DNA of 64,000 bases from Limnohabitans sp. 2KL-1 (GTDB lineage: Bacteria > Pseudomonadota > Gammaproteobacteria > Burkholderiales > Burkholderiaceae_C). The notes under the pieces are model-generated. The model had not been told where the DNA came from. It did no database searches and worked only from the letters and a program-made list of their open reading frames with translations. Numbering within the stretch: the stretch's first letter is position 1; each line of letters opens with the position of its first letter. A program made the position numbers and the translations under genes. Shown piece by piece: positions 1 through 8,228 of this stretch. Location of the stretch: assembly GCF_003063435.1 (NCBI RefSeq), contig NZ_NESL01000008.1, forward strand, positions 89,808-153,807, read 5' to 3'.

Positions 1-200
1 GGCGCAAACTGCGGGCCGCCATCTTCCAGCACGTCGTGTAACAAACCAGCGATTTGCTGATCTTCGTCGCCGCCAAACTGCGCCACCAAACCGGCCACGG
101 CCACTGGGTGGGTGATGTAGGGAATCGGGGTGCCTTTGCGATTTTGGCCCTCGTGTGCGCGTGCTGCGAGGGCGATGGCTTGGGTGTAGCGTGGGGTCAT
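1..200 (-). CDS. HD-domain phosphohydrolase, RelA/SpoT-hydrolase-like (5' part only)
   Basis: The ATG lies at 198-200 on the minus strand and the gene runs off the left edge, so only the first 66 residues are visible. They carry the pattern of small (p)ppGpp-hydrolase-like HD proteins: a helix with AxxAHxGQxRKGTPIPYITHPxxVA, then GGDEDQQIAGLLHDVLED. The His of the THP stretch and the HD pair of LLHDVLED are the expected metal ligands. Related proteins are annotated as guanosine polyphosphate pyrophosphohydrolases or generic HD proteins. The true substrate cannot be told from this fragment. It is transcribed away from the toxin-antitoxin region to its right. Confidence 0.7.
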   Translation of the reverse strand, partial: MTPRYTQAIALAARAHEGQNRKGTPIPYITHPVAVAGLVAQFGGDEDQQIAGLLHDVLEDGGPQFA

Positions 201-253
201 TTCAGAACACTCGTTGGTTGAATTGAGGGGGTTACTGCATCAAAGGCAGCGTA

Positions 254-412
254 CTGGCCAGTTTGTCGAGCACCGTTTGCATGTTGGGCACGCACCCGGG
301 TTATTGGCTGGCTTTGCAGGCCCAAAGCGATTTGTGGAAAGCCACAGAGCGGGCCAAAGAGCGCCCACCCATTGGGCGTGTGCCTTTGCCGCAGGGCCTG
401 GCAGCCGATTGA
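254..412 (+). pseudogene. Remnant of a HigA-family (XRE) antitoxin C-terminus
   Basis: A short open stretch on the plus strand reads TxPxYWLALQAQSDLWKA-like residues (THPGYWLALQAQSDLWKATE), closely matching the conserved C-terminal segment of HigA/VapI-type antitoxins, where a Trp-Leu-x-Leu-Gln and a Tyr/Ser-Asp-Leu-Trp are typical. There is no helix-turn-helix and no plausible start codon: an in-frame stop sits at 224-226, and the frame closes with TGA at 410-412. I infer a decayed antitoxin gene. A chance match is possible because only about 30 residues align. Confidence 0.5.
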
Positions 413-463
413 TGTGCAGTGGATAGCCACAGTTCCTCAGACCAGCGGTCTCCTTGAGGCGTG

Positions 464-790
464 TCAGTCCCTTAAAACACGCTGCTGCAAATGGGTTCTG
501 AAGTGACGCCGTGTGTGGATGAACAGGTGAACCACCACGGTTTGGTCGTCGAATTCATAAATCACACGGGTTTGGCGAACCAGGCGTTGTCTGAAATGGG
601 GCAAACCCAGGGCCCGAAGCTCTTCCAGTGGCGTGCCACTTTCGGGGTGCTCCCCGATGTCGCGCAGTGTGTTTTTGAATTCTTGATTGACCTCTTGCCA
701 GACGGTTTGGCCAAAACGTGTGATGACGTAGCGCTGAATGTCCCGAAAGTCAGGCTTGGCGGCATCCAGAATCTGGATGCGCCGTGTCAT
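464..790 (-). CDS. ParE/RelE-family toxin
   Basis: This 108-residue protein has the RelE/ParE plasmid-stabilisation fold signature: an N-terminal A-x-x-D-F-R-D-I-x-R-Y helix, a central R-x-L-x-x-I-G-E-H-P-E-S-G-x-P-L-E-E-L segment, and a C-terminal R-V-I-Y-E-x-D-x-x-x-V-V-V-H-L-F-I-H-x-R strand pair. Family members either inhibit DNA gyrase (ParE) or cleave ribosome-bound mRNA (RelE). The residues visible here do not decide which. Its start overlaps the stop of the upstream Phd-type antitoxin gene by 4 nt, the usual antitoxin-first order with coupled translation. Confidence 0.85.
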   Translation of the reverse strand: MTRRIQILDAAKPDFRDIQRYVITRFGQTVWQEVNQEFKNTLRDIGEHPESGTPLEELRALGLPHFRQRLVRQTRVIYEFDDQTVVVHLFIHTRRHFRTHLQQRVLRD

Positions 791-1053
791 GGTTGTTGAT
801 CCATCTCTGCAAAAAAGGCGTCCATGTCGCTCACGCGGCCTTGCGCCAGTTCTTTTTGGCCCATGGACACCAACTTGAGCAGCGCAAAAGTTTCTTGCTG
901 CCTTTCATATTCGGCAATGTCCATGACCACCATCTTGGCCTCTCCGTTCTGGGTGATGATGAGAGGCTCCGGGTTGGTGGCGAAGTCTTTCACAATCTCT
1001 GCAGCATGGCTCTTGAGGTAAGAGATGGGCTTGATTTGCGTGGACAGGCTCAT
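787..1053 (-). CDS. Phd/YefM-family antitoxin
   Basis: The product is an 88-residue Phd/YefM-type antitoxin: the N-terminal half (IKPISYLKSHAAEIV...EPLIITQNGEAKMVVMDIAEYE) is the DNA-binding and dimerisation domain, and the acidic C-terminal tail would wrap the toxin. I chose ATG at 1051-1053 because homologues begin with a short MSxxxxIKPISxLK stretch; an upstream in-frame start would add 14 unrelated residues. It overlaps the ParE-like gene by 4 nt. Such antitoxins normally repress their own promoter, which should lie in 1054-1173. Confidence 0.85.
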   Translation of the reverse strand: MSLSTQIKPISYLKSHAAEIVKDFATNPEPLIITQNGEAKMVVMDIAEYERQQETFALLKLVSMGQKELAQGRVSDMDAFFAEMDQQP

Positions 1054-1173
1054 GGTGGAACTCTTTGAAGTTTGATCGGACCAAATATAGATCAAATTCT
1101 TGCCGGATGGGCGGATTGTCCTCGAATGACCAGCCGACCGCCCGTGCTGCGGTCGGCTTGGTGGCCTTTCAGT

Positions 1174-1932
1174 TCACTTCGGAGCCAGACGAATCGCGCC
1201 GTCCAGGCGGATCACTTCGCCGTTGAGCATGTCGTTTTCAATGATGTGTTTGGCCAATTTGGCGTAGTCTTGCGGGTTGCCCAGGCGGCTGGGGAAGGGC
1301 ACGCCTGCAGCCAGAGCGTCTTGCACTTCTTGCGGCATGCCAAACAGCATGGGGGTGCCGAAGATGCCGGGGGCAATGGTCATGTTGCGGATGCCGTTGC
1401 GGGCCAGGTCGCGGGCAATGGGCAGTGTCATGCCGACCACGCCGCCCTTGGACGCGGCATAAGCGGCCTGGCCGATCTGGCCGTCGTAGGCGGCCACGCT
1501 GGCGGTGCTGATCAGCACGCCGCGCTCGCCTGTGGCTTCTGGCTCGTTTTTGCACATGGCTTCAGAGGCCAGGCGGATCATGTTGAAGGTGCCCACCAGG
1601 TTGACCATGATGGTCTTGGTGTAAACGGCCAGGCTGTGTGCGCCGTTTTTGCCCACGGTTTTTTCGGCCGGGGCAATGCCTGCGCAGTTGACCAGGCCCA
1701 TGAGTTTGCCCATCGACACCGCTTGGGTCACCACGGCCTGGCCGTCGGCTTCGTTGCTCACGTCGCACTTGACGAAAGCGCCGCCCAGTTCTTTGGCCAC
1801 AGCTTCGCCTTTTTCGGCCTGCATGTCGGCGATCACGACTTTGCCGCCGTTGGCCGCCAGCATGCGCGCCGTGCCTTCGCCCAGGCCCGAAGCGCCGCCG
1901 GTGACGATGAAAACCTTGCCTTGAATGTCCAT
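1174..1932 (-). CDS. Short-chain dehydrogenase, 3-hydroxyacyl-CoA dehydrogenase type II-like
   Basis: This 252-residue classical SDR has the NAD-binding TGGASGLG motif at residues 11-18, the NCAG motif at about 82-85, Ser145, and the catalytic Tyr158-x3-Lys162 (YAASK). The sequence around [16 protein letters not shown] resembles HSD17B10/FadB2-type 3-hydroxy-2-methylbutyryl-CoA dehydrogenases, which act in isoleucine and branched fatty acid breakdown. Substrate assignment is by family resemblance only. The gene stands alone, and a strong palindrome precedes it at 1951-1973, suggesting control by a regulator of acyl-CoA catabolism. Confidence 0.8.
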   Translation of the reverse strand: MDIQGKVFIVTGGASGLGEGTARMLAANGGKVVIADMQAEKGEAVAKELGGAFVKCDVSNEADGQAVVTQAVSMGKLMGLVNCAGIAPAEKTVGKNGAHSLAVYTKTIMVNLVGTFNMIRLASEAMCKNEPEATGERGVLISTASVAAYDGQIGQAAYAASKGGVVGMTLPIARDLARNGIRNMTIAPGIFGTPMLFGMPQEVQDALAAGVPFPSRLGNPQDYAKLAKHIIENDMLNGEVIRLDGAIRLAPK

Positions 1933-1950
1933 GTTGATCTCCTGAATGTG

Positions 1951-1973
1951 ATTGACGTTACGTCAACGTCAAT
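1951..1973. promoter_or_regulatory. Palindromic operator upstream of the SDR gene
   Basis: Nine-base arms ATTGACGTT (1951-1959) and AACGTCAAT (1965-1973) flank a 5-nt centre that itself contains another ACGTC. The TTGACG/CGTCAA layout resembles sites of MerR-type LiuR regulators of branched-chain amino acid and acyl-CoA catabolism, which fits the downstream enzyme. The identity of the regulator is inference. The site lies 18 nt before the start codon, so it would overlap the promoter or the leader. Confidence 0.55.
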
Positions 1974-2137
1974 TATGCACATGGGCCCCAGCGGCTGACC
2001 TGACAGCGGCGTCCGGCATTACGGGTTTCAAGGTAGTGGACTACTTTGAAGCTTGGATAGTTTTGCCCTTTGCTCCCGCCTAGCATGGACTGCACTGGGG
2101 GTCACTTGACCGGGGCGATTCAACGGAGGAGATCGGC

Positions 2138-3307
2138 ATGGCATCAGACATTGCGTGGGACAAACAGGGTTCATTACCCGTGGACGACAACTGGCGTCGC
2201 GCGTCCGAGTTGCTTGATTCGGCGGGCATCCACCTGGGGGGGTACAGGCCTTGGGACATGCGGGTGCACCATCCGGACACCTTCGACCGCATCCTGTCGC
2301 GCGGCAGTCTGGGGCTGGGCGAGAGCTATGTCGATGGCTGGTGGGATTGCGATCAGCTGGACGAGTTCATCACCCGCATCTTGCGGGCACGGCTGGACGA
2401 GCAGGTGGGGCGTGCGGGCTGGCTGTGGGCCTCCTTGAAAGCACGCTTGACCAATCTGCAGTCGCAGCAGCGCGCCTGGCAGGTGGGGCAATTGCATTAC
2501 GACCTGGGCAACGATTTGTACGAAGCCATGCTGGACCCGTCCATGGCCTACAGCTGTGCTTATTGGCCGGTGGCCCAAACGCTGGGGCAGGCACAAGAGG
2601 CCAAGCTGGACCTGATTTGCCAGAAGCTGCAGCTTCAGCCGGGCATGACGCTGCTGGACATTGGCTGTGGCTGGGGCAGCTTGATGCTGTTTGCGGCCCG
2701 CCATTACCGCGTCGAGTGCGTGGGGCTGACCGTTTCCAGGGAACAAGCCCGGTTGGGCATGGAAAAGGCGCGGGACTTGCCCGTGCGCTTTGAGCTGTCC
2801 GATTACCGGCAGTTCAACCCGCAGGGTGAGCAGCGTTTTGACCGGGTGGCTTCAGTCGGCATGTTCGAGCATGTGGGCCACAAAAACTACCGGACCTACT
2901 TCGACATGGTCAGGCGCAGCCTGCGCGACGATGGCCTGTTTTTGCTGCACACCATTGGCAAAAACCGCGCCGGGGCCGGGATCGATCCGTGGATCGAGAA
3001 ATACATTTTCCCCAATGGGGTGCTGCCCTCGGCATCGGAGATTGCTTTCTACAGCGAAGACACGTTTGTCCTGGAGGATTGGCACAACTTTGGCGAAGAC
3101 TACGACAAAACGCTGATGGCCTGGCACGCGCGTTTTGAAGCGGCCTGGCCCGAGTTGAAAGCCCATTACGGCGAACGCTTTTACCGCATGTGGCGTTATT
3201 ACCTGCTGTGTTGCGCAGGCACTTTCCGCGCCCGTGACAACCAGTTGTGGCAGGTGGTGTTGTCGCCACGGGGCCACGCCGGAGGCTACCGCAGGCCACT
3301 GATGTGA
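2138..3307 (+). CDS. cfa: Cyclopropane-fatty-acyl-phospholipid synthase
   Basis: The enzyme transfers a methylene group from S-adenosylmethionine to cis double bonds of membrane phospholipid acyl chains. The 389-residue product is full length. The small N-terminal domain (about 1-110) is followed by a Rossmann methyltransferase domain with LLDIGCGWGS at about 172-181, SVGMFEHVGHKNY, and YIFPNGVLPS. The C-terminal YYLLCCAGTFRARDNQLWQVVLS matches the conserved end of Cfa. The start is supported by GGAGGA ten bases upstream. It stands alone between an SDR and a DUF3149 gene. In other bacteria cfa is stationary-phase or stress induced, but nothing here shows its control. Confidence 0.95.
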   Translation: MASDIAWDKQGSLPVDDNWRRASELLDSAGIHLGGYRPWDMRVHHPDTFDRILSRGSLGLGESYVDGWWDCDQLDEFITRILRARLDEQVGRAGWLWASLKARLTNLQSQQRAWQVGQLHYDLGNDLYEAMLDPSMAYSCAYWPVAQTLGQAQEAKLDLICQKLQLQPGMTLLDIGCGWGSLMLFAARHYRVECVGLTVSREQARLGMEKARDLPVRFELSDYRQFNPQGEQRFDRVASVGMFEHVGHKNYRTYFDMVRRSLRDDGLFLLHTIGKNRAGAGIDPWIEKYIFPNGVLPSASEIAFYSEDTFVLEDWHNFGEDYDKTLMAWHARFEAAWPELKAHYGERFYRMWRYYLLCCAGTFRARDNQLWQVVLSPRGHAGGYRRPLM

Positions 3308-3336
3308 CCGACCGCCGGGCCAGCCCGGTGGTTTTT

Positions 3337-3465
3337 TTACTCGTTGTGGTTCATCTTGTGCACGAACATGCGCACAAAAAAGGCGGCCATCAGCAACACG
3401 ATGACGATCACGGCCAGGCTCATCAGGCCGTAGTCGGTGGAAAACAGGTCGATCAACATTTTCAT
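3337..3465 (-). CDS. DUF3149-type small membrane protein
   Basis: A 42-residue protein starts MKMLIDLFSTDYGLMS, continues with one membrane helix (LAVIVIVLLMAAFFVRMFV) and ends with a charged HKMNHNE tail. This is the layout of DUF3149 proteins, which are common in Burkholderiales and have no known function. I chose the ATG at 3463-3465 because AAGGAAG lies in good Shine-Dalgarno position and homologues begin at this residue; the frame is open further upstream but reads unrelated sequence. The gene converges on cfa and is divergent from the DUF423-like gene. Confidence 0.7.
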   Translation of the reverse strand: MKMLIDLFSTDYGLMSLAVIVIVLLMAAFFVRMFVHKMNHNE

Positions 3466-3601
3466 GGGGCTTCCTTTTGTTGGTTTTGACAGTTCACTGT
3501 GCCCCCAATGGCCTGAAAAAGCGCTGATGCAAGTCAAGAACCGGGCGCGAAGCCGTGCTTCAATGCGCTTTGTCTTTTTTCAGCCTGGAGCTTCGCCCGA
3601 C

Positions 3602-4024
3602 ATGACCGCCTTTTCGACGCTTTCTTTGTCTGTGTCCGCCCGGATTTTTTTGAGTCTGGGGGCGCTCAGTGCCTGCACCAGCGTGGTGTTCAGCGCCGCG
3701 TTTGCGCACTTGCCTGTCTTTGCCGGGGGCGTGCCCACAGCGGTGCAGACCGCCTTGAGCCAGCAGCAATTTCATTCTTTGGGTTTGTTGATCACCGGAC
3801 TGGTCGTTTGGGTGTGTGGCTGTTCGCGCTGGTGGCTGGCGGCCGGTTGGCTCATGCTGGCCGGTTTGCTGCTGTTCAGCTTCAACCTGTATGCGCGGCA
3901 TGTGCTGGGTTTTGACGCTTTGCGCGTGGCGGTGCCCTGGGGGGGCGCGGCCTGGATACTGGCCTGGCTGAGTCTGGGCGCAGGTTTCATCAGCCGACGC
4001 GGCAGCAAAACCGGCGCGGCTTGA
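3602..4024 (+). CDS. DUF423/TMEM256-like small integral membrane protein
   Basis: About 140 residues with four hydrophobic segments. The pattern of a first helix with an LSLGALSACTSVVFSAAFAHL-type stretch, then QQQFHSLGLLITGLVVW, a third helix after a polar turn, and a fourth ending in a basic tail, fits DUF423 (YgdD-like) inner-membrane proteins of unknown function. The start at 3602 follows a GGAG at modest distance; an in-frame ATG at 3563 is an alternative. Confidence in the family is moderate because the canonical GAFGAH stretch is only loosely matched. Confidence 0.6.
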   Translation: MTAFSTLSLSVSARIFLSLGALSACTSVVFSAAFAHLPVFAGGVPTAVQTALSQQQFHSLGLLITGLVVWVCGCSRWWLAAGWLMLAGLLLFSFNLYARHVLGFDALRVAVPWGGAAWILAWLSLGAGFISRRGSKTGAA

Positions 4025-4059
4025 AGCCGAAGGTTTTGCCTATCGGCTCCATAAAAACT

Positions 4060-4116
4060 ACTCATGAGTGAAAACCCTAGGCTGAATTATGATTGCTACC
4101 AATGAGTTTTCTCATT
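4060..4116. promoter_or_regulatory. Palindromes and candidate promoter upstream of ahpC
   Basis: Two inverted repeats precede ahpC: ACTCATGAGT (4060-4069) and AATGAG-TTTT-CTCATT (4101-4116). Between them a TATGAT hexamer at 4088-4093 would serve as a -10 box with a weak -35 region overlying the first palindrome. Peroxide-regulated ahpC genes usually have an OxyR or PerR-type site here. The bases do not match the OxyR consensus well, so regulator identity is open. Confidence 0.4.
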
Positions 4117-4151
4117 CGATAGTTTTTTTAAACCAACCCAAGGAAATGACC

Positions 4152-4715
4152 ATGTCCCTGATTAACACGCAAGTTCAGCCTTTCAAAACCCAAGCCTTCC
4201 ACAACGGCAAATTCATCGAAGTGACCGAGCAAAGCCTCAAAGGCAAGTGGAACGTGTTCATCTTCATGCCAGCGGCTTTCACCTTCAACTGCCCTACAGA
4301 AATCGAAGACGCGGCTGACAACTACGCTGCTTTCCAGAAAGCCGGTGCCGAGGTCTACATCATCACCACCGACACGCACTTCTCGCACAAAGTCTGGCAC
4401 GAGACATCGCCTGCGGTGGGCAAGGCCAAGTTCCCATTGGTCGGTGACCCTACACACGCCCTGACACGCGCTTTTGGCGTGCACATCGAAGAAGAAGGCC
4501 TGGCACTGCGCGGCACCTTCATCATCAACCCCGAGTTGACCATCAAGACCTTGGAAATCCATTCCAACGAAATCGCCCGTGACGTGTCGGAAACCCTGCG
4601 CAAGCTGACCGCTGCCCAGTACACCGCCGCCAACCCCGGCCAAGTGTGCCCCGCCAAGTGGAAAGAAGGCGCCAAGACTTTGGCTCCTTCCATCGACCTG
4701 GTCGGCAAGATCTGA
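4152..4715 (+). CDS. ahpC: Alkyl hydroperoxide reductase subunit C (typical 2-Cys peroxiredoxin)
   Basis: AhpC reduces H2O2 and organic peroxides in the cytoplasm using electrons from AhpF. The 187-residue length equals that of the E. coli protein. The peroxidatic cysteine is Cys47 (FTFNCPTE) and the resolving cysteine is Cys166 (QVCPAKW). The start at 4152 has AAGGA eight bases upstream, whereas the in-frame ATG at 4146 is too close to it. The next gene on the same strand is ahpF, 237 nt away, with a REP-like palindrome between them that may reduce read-through or protect the ahpC message. Confidence 0.97.
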   Translation: MSLINTQVQPFKTQAFHNGKFIEVTEQSLKGKWNVFIFMPAAFTFNCPTEIEDAADNYAAFQKAGAEVYIITTDTHFSHKVWHETSPAVGKAKFPLVGDPTHALTRAFGVHIEEEGLALRGTFIINPELTIKTLEIHSNEIARDVSETLRKLTAAQYTAANPGQVCPAKWKEGAKTLAPSIDLVGKI

Positions 4716-4732
4716 TCCTGCCAGCAGCCTTC

Positions 4733-4803
4733 CTGTAGGAGCCAGCCCTGCTGGCCCTTGCTCGCGATCGACCCCTGATCGCTTGCAGGGCAAGCTCCTA
4801 CAA
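4733..4803. repeat. REP-like palindrome, copy 1
   Basis: Outer arms TGTAGGAGC (4734-4742) and GCTCCTACA (4794-4802) enclose an inner inverted repeat GCGATC...GATCGC. The GTAGGAGC/GCTCCTAC frame is typical of repetitive extragenic palindromes in Pseudomonas and related bacteria. Similar elements occur at 6558, 32111 and 48900 in this window. Confidence 0.7.
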
Positions 4804-4952
4804 GACCCCTGCAATGCAGGGCGTTGAGCGCAGCGCACACAGGCCACAAGCCGTGCGTGCGTTGCCCTCAGCGATTCCCACCAAACCCTTTTTCCAAGGC
4901 CTCGCCACAAGCGCGGGTCTGGGATGTGTGCAGCCTGAAACAGGAGAAAACC

Positions 4953-6503
4953 ATGCTCGACGACACCCTCAAAGCCCAATTACAGCAATATCTGGCCTTG
5001 CTGCGCCAGCCGATCCGCCTGATCGCGTCGCTGGACGACAGCGAAACCGGCACCGACATGAAGAGTCTGCTGGACACCATCGTGGGCCTGTCCGACAAGG
5101 TCACCCTCGACACCACGGGCAACGACGCTCGCAAGCCGTCTTTTGTGGTGGTGCGCGAGGGTGAAACCGAAGGCGTGCGCTTTGCCGGTTTGCCGCTGGG
5201 CCACGAGTTCACTTCCTTGGTCTTGGCATTGCTCTGGACGGGTGGCCATCCGCCCAAAGTGGAGCCTGAAGTGATCGACGCCATCAAAGCCCTGGACGGC
5301 GACTTCAGCTTTGAGGTCTACATGTCTTTGAGCTGCCACAACTGCCCTGACGTGGTGCAGGCCCTGTCGCTCATGGCCATCTTCAACCCCAAGGTCAAGA
5401 CCGTGGTGATCGAAGGCGGTGCCTTCCAGAAAGAAGTCGAAGAACGCCAGATCATGGCGGTGCCCATGGTCTTTTTGAATGGCCAGGTGTTCGGCTCGGG
5501 CCGCATGAGCGTGGAAGAAATCGTGGCCAAGCTCGACACGGGCGCAGCGAAGCGCGAAGCAGCCAAGTTGGACGCCAAAGACCCGTATGAAGTGCTGATC
5601 GTGGGCGGTGGCCCCGCAGGTGCAGCGGCTGCCGTGTATGCAGCCCGCAAAGGCATCCGCGTGGGCGTGGCCGCCGAGCGTTTTGGCGGCCAGACCAACG
5701 ACACCATGGCGATCGAGAACTACATCTCGGTGCTGGAGACCGATGGTCCCAAGTTTGCCGCCGCGCTCGAAGCCCAGGTGCGCCACTACGGCGTGGACAT
5801 CATGAACCTGCAGCGGGCGGACAAGCTGACCCCCGCCGGGGCAGACGGCTTGGTGCACATCCAGATGGAAAACGGTGCGACGCTCAAGGCCAAGACCGTG
5901 ATCTTGTCGACCGGTGCCCGCTGGCGCAATGTGAATGTGCCCGGCGAAGCCGAGTACAAAAACAAGGGCGTGGCCTATTGCCCGCATTGCGACGGCCCGC
6001 TGTTCAAGGGCAAGCGCACGGCCGTGATCGGCGGCGGCAACTCCGGCATCGAGGCGGCGATTGATTTGGCCGGTATCGTGGAACACGTCACCGTGATCGA
6101 GTTTGCCGAGCAACTCAAGGCCGACGCGGTGCTGGTGAAAAAGCTCCACAGCCTGCCCAACGTGACAGTGCACACCAACGCCCAAACGACCGAGATCACA
6201 GGCGACGGCAGCAAGGTCAACGGCATCCGCTACAAGGACCGTGCGACGGGCACCGAGCACCATGTCGAATTGGCGGGCGTGTTCGTGCAAATCGGCTTGG
6301 TGCCCAACACCGAGTTCTTGAAGGGCACGGTAGAACTCTCCAAGTTTGGCGAGATCATGGTGGACGCTAAGGGCCACACCAATGTGCCCGGCGTGTTCGC
6401 GGCCGGTGACTGCACCACGGTGCCCTACAAGCAGATCGTGATCGCCGCAGGCGAGGGGGCCAAGGCCGCATTGAGCGCGTTTGATCACCTGATCCGTTCG
6501 TGA
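4953..6503 (+). CDS. ahpF: Alkyl hydroperoxide reductase subunit F
   Basis: AhpF is the FAD-containing NADH oxidoreductase that recycles AhpC. The 516-residue product has the tandem thioredoxin-like N-terminal domain with Cys128-His-Asn-Cys131 and a thioredoxin-reductase-like body with the GGGPAG FAD motif (about 218-223), the redox pair Cys343-Pro-His-Cys346, a GGGNSG NADH motif, and a C-terminal [11 protein letters not shown]-contact motif. The ATG at 4953 follows CAGGAG; open frame upstream adds about 43 residues unlike AhpF. It forms the peroxide detoxification pair with ahpC. Confidence 0.97.
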   Translation: MLDDTLKAQLQQYLALLRQPIRLIASLDDSETGTDMKSLLDTIVGLSDKVTLDTTGNDARKPSFVVVREGETEGVRFAGLPLGHEFTSLVLALLWTGGHPPKVEPEVIDAIKALDGDFSFEVYMSLSCHNCPDVVQALSLMAIFNPKVKTVVIEGGAFQKEVEERQIMAVPMVFLNGQVFGSGRMSVEEIVAKLDTGAAKREAAKLDAKDPYEVLIVGGGPAGAAAAVYAARKGIRVGVAAERFGGQTNDTMAIENYISVLETDGPKFAAALEAQVRHYGVDIMNLQRADKLTPAGADGLVHIQMENGATLKAKTVILSTGARWRNVNVPGEAEYKNKGVAYCPHCDGPLFKGKRTAVIGGGNSGIEAAIDLAGIVEHVTVIEFAEQLKADAVLVKKLHSLPNVTVHTNAQTTEITGDGSKVNGIRYKDRATGTEHHVELAGVFVQIGLVPNTEFLKGTVELSKFGEIMVDAKGHTNVPGVFAAGDCTTVPYKQIVIAAGEGAKAALSAFDHLIRS

Positions 6504-6557
6504 TCGGTTGCCGGCTGTCAGTCGCGAGGCTGACACCGGACGCTTGGCTGGAGCCCT

Positions 6558-6634
6558 TGTGGGAGCGAGCCTCTGCTCGCGAATGCTTGGTTTTTGCCCA
6601 TTAAGGCATTCGGCTGCAAGGGCAGCCTCCCACA
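6558..6634. repeat. REP-like palindrome, copy 2
   Basis: Outer arms TGTGGGAG (6558-6565) and CTCCCACA (6627-6634) with an inner GAATGC...GCATTC pair and an adjacent GCGAGCCTCTGCTCGC hairpin. It is the TGTGGGAGC variant of the element at 4733 and lies just behind ahpF. Confidence 0.65.
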
Positions 6635-6710
6635 CAAAAACCACCAGCCCGACCGCCGAGTGTGGTGTCCTCTTCCAACTTTTTCGCTCTCGATCGGCTG
6701 ATGCGGCAAC

Positions 6711-6739
6711 AAAAAACCGGACCTTGAGTCCGGTTTTTT
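6711..6739. terminator. Bidirectional rho-independent terminator between ahpF and hemP
   Basis: The stem ACCGGAC-CTTGA-GTCCGGT is flanked by a run of A on the left and a run of T on the right, so it can end transcription of both the converging ahpF (plus) and the iron operon ending with hemP (minus). Confidence 0.85.
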
Positions 6740-6747
6740 GTGGCTGC

Positions 6748-6996
6748 TCACTTCGTCAAAATCAGCTTGCCTTGCCGGGTGGTCTGCAGACGATAAACCT
6801 CACCCAAGTGCTGGATCAGCACCATGGCCTGGTCGCCAAACAGATCGCGGCTTTCGAGGGTGCGCGGTCCGCAGGGCCTGGTTGCTCTGGGCGCTGAAGC
6901 CGTCTGCAGCTCAGGCGCGCTCAAATTGGCGGTTGTGTGGCTTGTGGTCGTGGCGTTGGGGCCGTTGGCGGCTGCAACAGGCGGCTTCATGCTCAT
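6748..6996 (-). CDS. hemP: Hemin uptake protein HemP
   Basis: An 82-residue protein whose C-terminal half matches the HemP family: R-T-L-E-S-R-D-L-F-G..., then V-L-I-Q-H-x-G-E-V-Y-R-L-Q-x-T-R-Q-G-K-L-I-L-T-K, the invariant TRQGKLILTK ending. In other betaproteobacteria HemP is small, Fur-controlled and promotes expression of haem or iron uptake genes. The N-terminal 40 residues are low complexity. It overlaps the stop of exbD by 4 nt and is the last gene of the minus-strand iron block, right before a terminator. Confidence 0.85.
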   Translation of the reverse strand: MSMKPPVAAANGPNATTTSHTTANLSAPELQTASAPRATRPCGPRTLESRDLFGDQAMVLIQHLGEVYRLQTTRQGKLILTK

Positions 6997-7406
6997 GGCC
7001 TGTTGCCTTCGGTGACAAAGCCGATTTTGGCCAGGCCCGCACGTTGCGCAGCGGTCATGGCTTCGGCCACGTATTCATAGGCCACCTTTTTGTCGCCTCG
7101 AATGTAGAGCTGGGGTTGCGGGTCTTTGGCTGCGTGTTCGCGCAACGCAGCTTCCAGCGCGTCGGCGGCCACAGGTTGTTTGCCTAAAAAGAACGCACCT
7201 TGGCTGTCGATGGCCAATTGCAGGTTGTCGGGCGGCGTCTGGTCGCGGCTGCTGCCGGTGCGGGGCAGCTCCACCCTCACCGCGTGCTGCACCACCGGGA
7301 TGGTGATGATGAAGATGATGAGCAAGACCAGCATCACGTCCACCAGGGGCGTCATGTTGATCTCGTTCATCACGTCGTCGTCTTTGTCGTTGATTTCAAA
7401 GGACAT
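6993..7406 (-). CDS. exbD: Biopolymer transport protein ExbD
   Basis: This 137-residue ExbD/TolR protein has a short cytoplasmic N-terminus, the conserved MNEINMTPLVDVMLVLLIIFI membrane helix with the proton-relay Asp in PLVDVMLV, and a periplasmic domain ending in KIGFVTE. With ExbB it uses the proton gradient to energise TonB. AAGGAAG precedes the start. Its stop overlaps hemP, and exbB is 30 nt upstream, so the three are surely co-transcribed. Confidence 0.95.
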   Translation of the reverse strand: MSFEINDKDDDVMNEINMTPLVDVMLVLLIIFIITIPVVQHAVRVELPRTGSSRDQTPPDNLQLAIDSQGAFFLGKQPVAADALEAALREHAAKDPQPQLYIRGDKKVAYEYVAEAMTAAQRAGLAKIGFVTEGNRP

Positions 7407-7436
7407 TTTTGGCTTCCTTGCAGGCGGTTCGGGCGT

Positions 7437-8165
7437 TCATTGGCCAGTGTGGGGCTGGCCGACATGGGTTTGCCCCATGGCTTGTGACGACGGGGTCACG
7501 CGGGCACCGGTCACGTAATAAGCATGCAGATCGTGTGCAAAGCGGTTCATGCGGGCAATGATGAATTTGTTGCCGCGCAGCAGCGCGTTGTAACCCAGCA
7601 CCGCCGGAATGGCCACAGCCAGACCCAGCGCCGTCATGATCAGCGTCTCGCCAATCGGCCCTGCCACGGCGTCAATGCTGGCGTTGCCGCTGGTGCCGAT
7701 GCTGACCAGCGCGTGGTAAATGCCCCAGACGGTGCCAAACAAACCCACGAACGGGGCGGTCGAGCCAATGGACGCCAAGATGGCCAAGCCGTTTTGCAGG
7801 CGGCTGGTGTGGTCGTCGATGCAGTTGCGCAGGCTGCGCGTGACCCAGTCGCTGATGTCCAAGCGGTCGTGCAATTGCTTTTGCGCGGCCAAGTGGTGCT
7901 CGGTGGCTTCTTGGCCCACTTGGGCCAGCGTGTGGAACATGTTGTCCGGGCGGTGGCGGAGCACGGCCAAGCCTTCGGCCAGGCTGGTGGTGTGCCAGAA
8001 CTGCTCGCTGCCCAAGGCGCTTTGTTTGTGTTTCCACACGTCCAGCGCCTTGAGCACGATGACGACCCAGCTGATGACCGACATGCCGATCAAGGCGATG
8101 AGGATCAGGCGGGTGACCGCGTCGCCTTGGGTCCAGATGTGGGCGAGGCCAAATGATTCGGGCAT
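7437..8165 (-). CDS. exbB: Biopolymer transport protein ExbB (MotA/TolQ/ExbB family)
   Basis: A 242-residue MotA/TolQ/ExbB channel protein with three membrane helices: one near residues 15-37, then the conserved pair in ASIGSTAPFVGLFGTVWGIYHAL and TALGLAVAIPAVLGYNALLRGN. These are the family hallmarks (APxxGLxGTVxG and AxGLxxAIPA). It assembles with ExbD and TonB in the inner membrane. AGGAG lies eight bases before the start. It sits between tonB and exbD in the order expected for a dedicated TonB system. Confidence 0.95.
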   Translation of the reverse strand: MPESFGLAHIWTQGDAVTRLILIALIGMSVISWVVIVLKALDVWKHKQSALGSEQFWHTTSLAEGLAVLRHRPDNMFHTLAQVGQEATEHHLAAQKQLHDRLDISDWVTRSLRNCIDDHTSRLQNGLAILASIGSTAPFVGLFGTVWGIYHALVSIGTSGNASIDAVAGPIGETLIMTALGLAVAIPAVLGYNALLRGNKFIIARMNRFAHDLHAYYVTGARVTPSSQAMGQTHVGQPHTGQ

Positions 8166-8228
8166 GAGAAAAACTCCTGTGAATGGGATGGGAAAAATGG
8201 GTGAGGGACGGCTCGCACGGGGGGCTGA

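Noticed and set aside
4060..4130. OxyR box upstream of ahpC
   Set aside because: The four ATAG/CTAT elements with 7-nt spacing cannot be laid over the sequence; I report only palindromes.
4980..6644. A 554-residue open frame opposite ahpF
   Set aside because: Composition (His/Gly/Asp-rich, no motifs) is that of an antisense shadow; ahpF on the plus strand is unambiguous.
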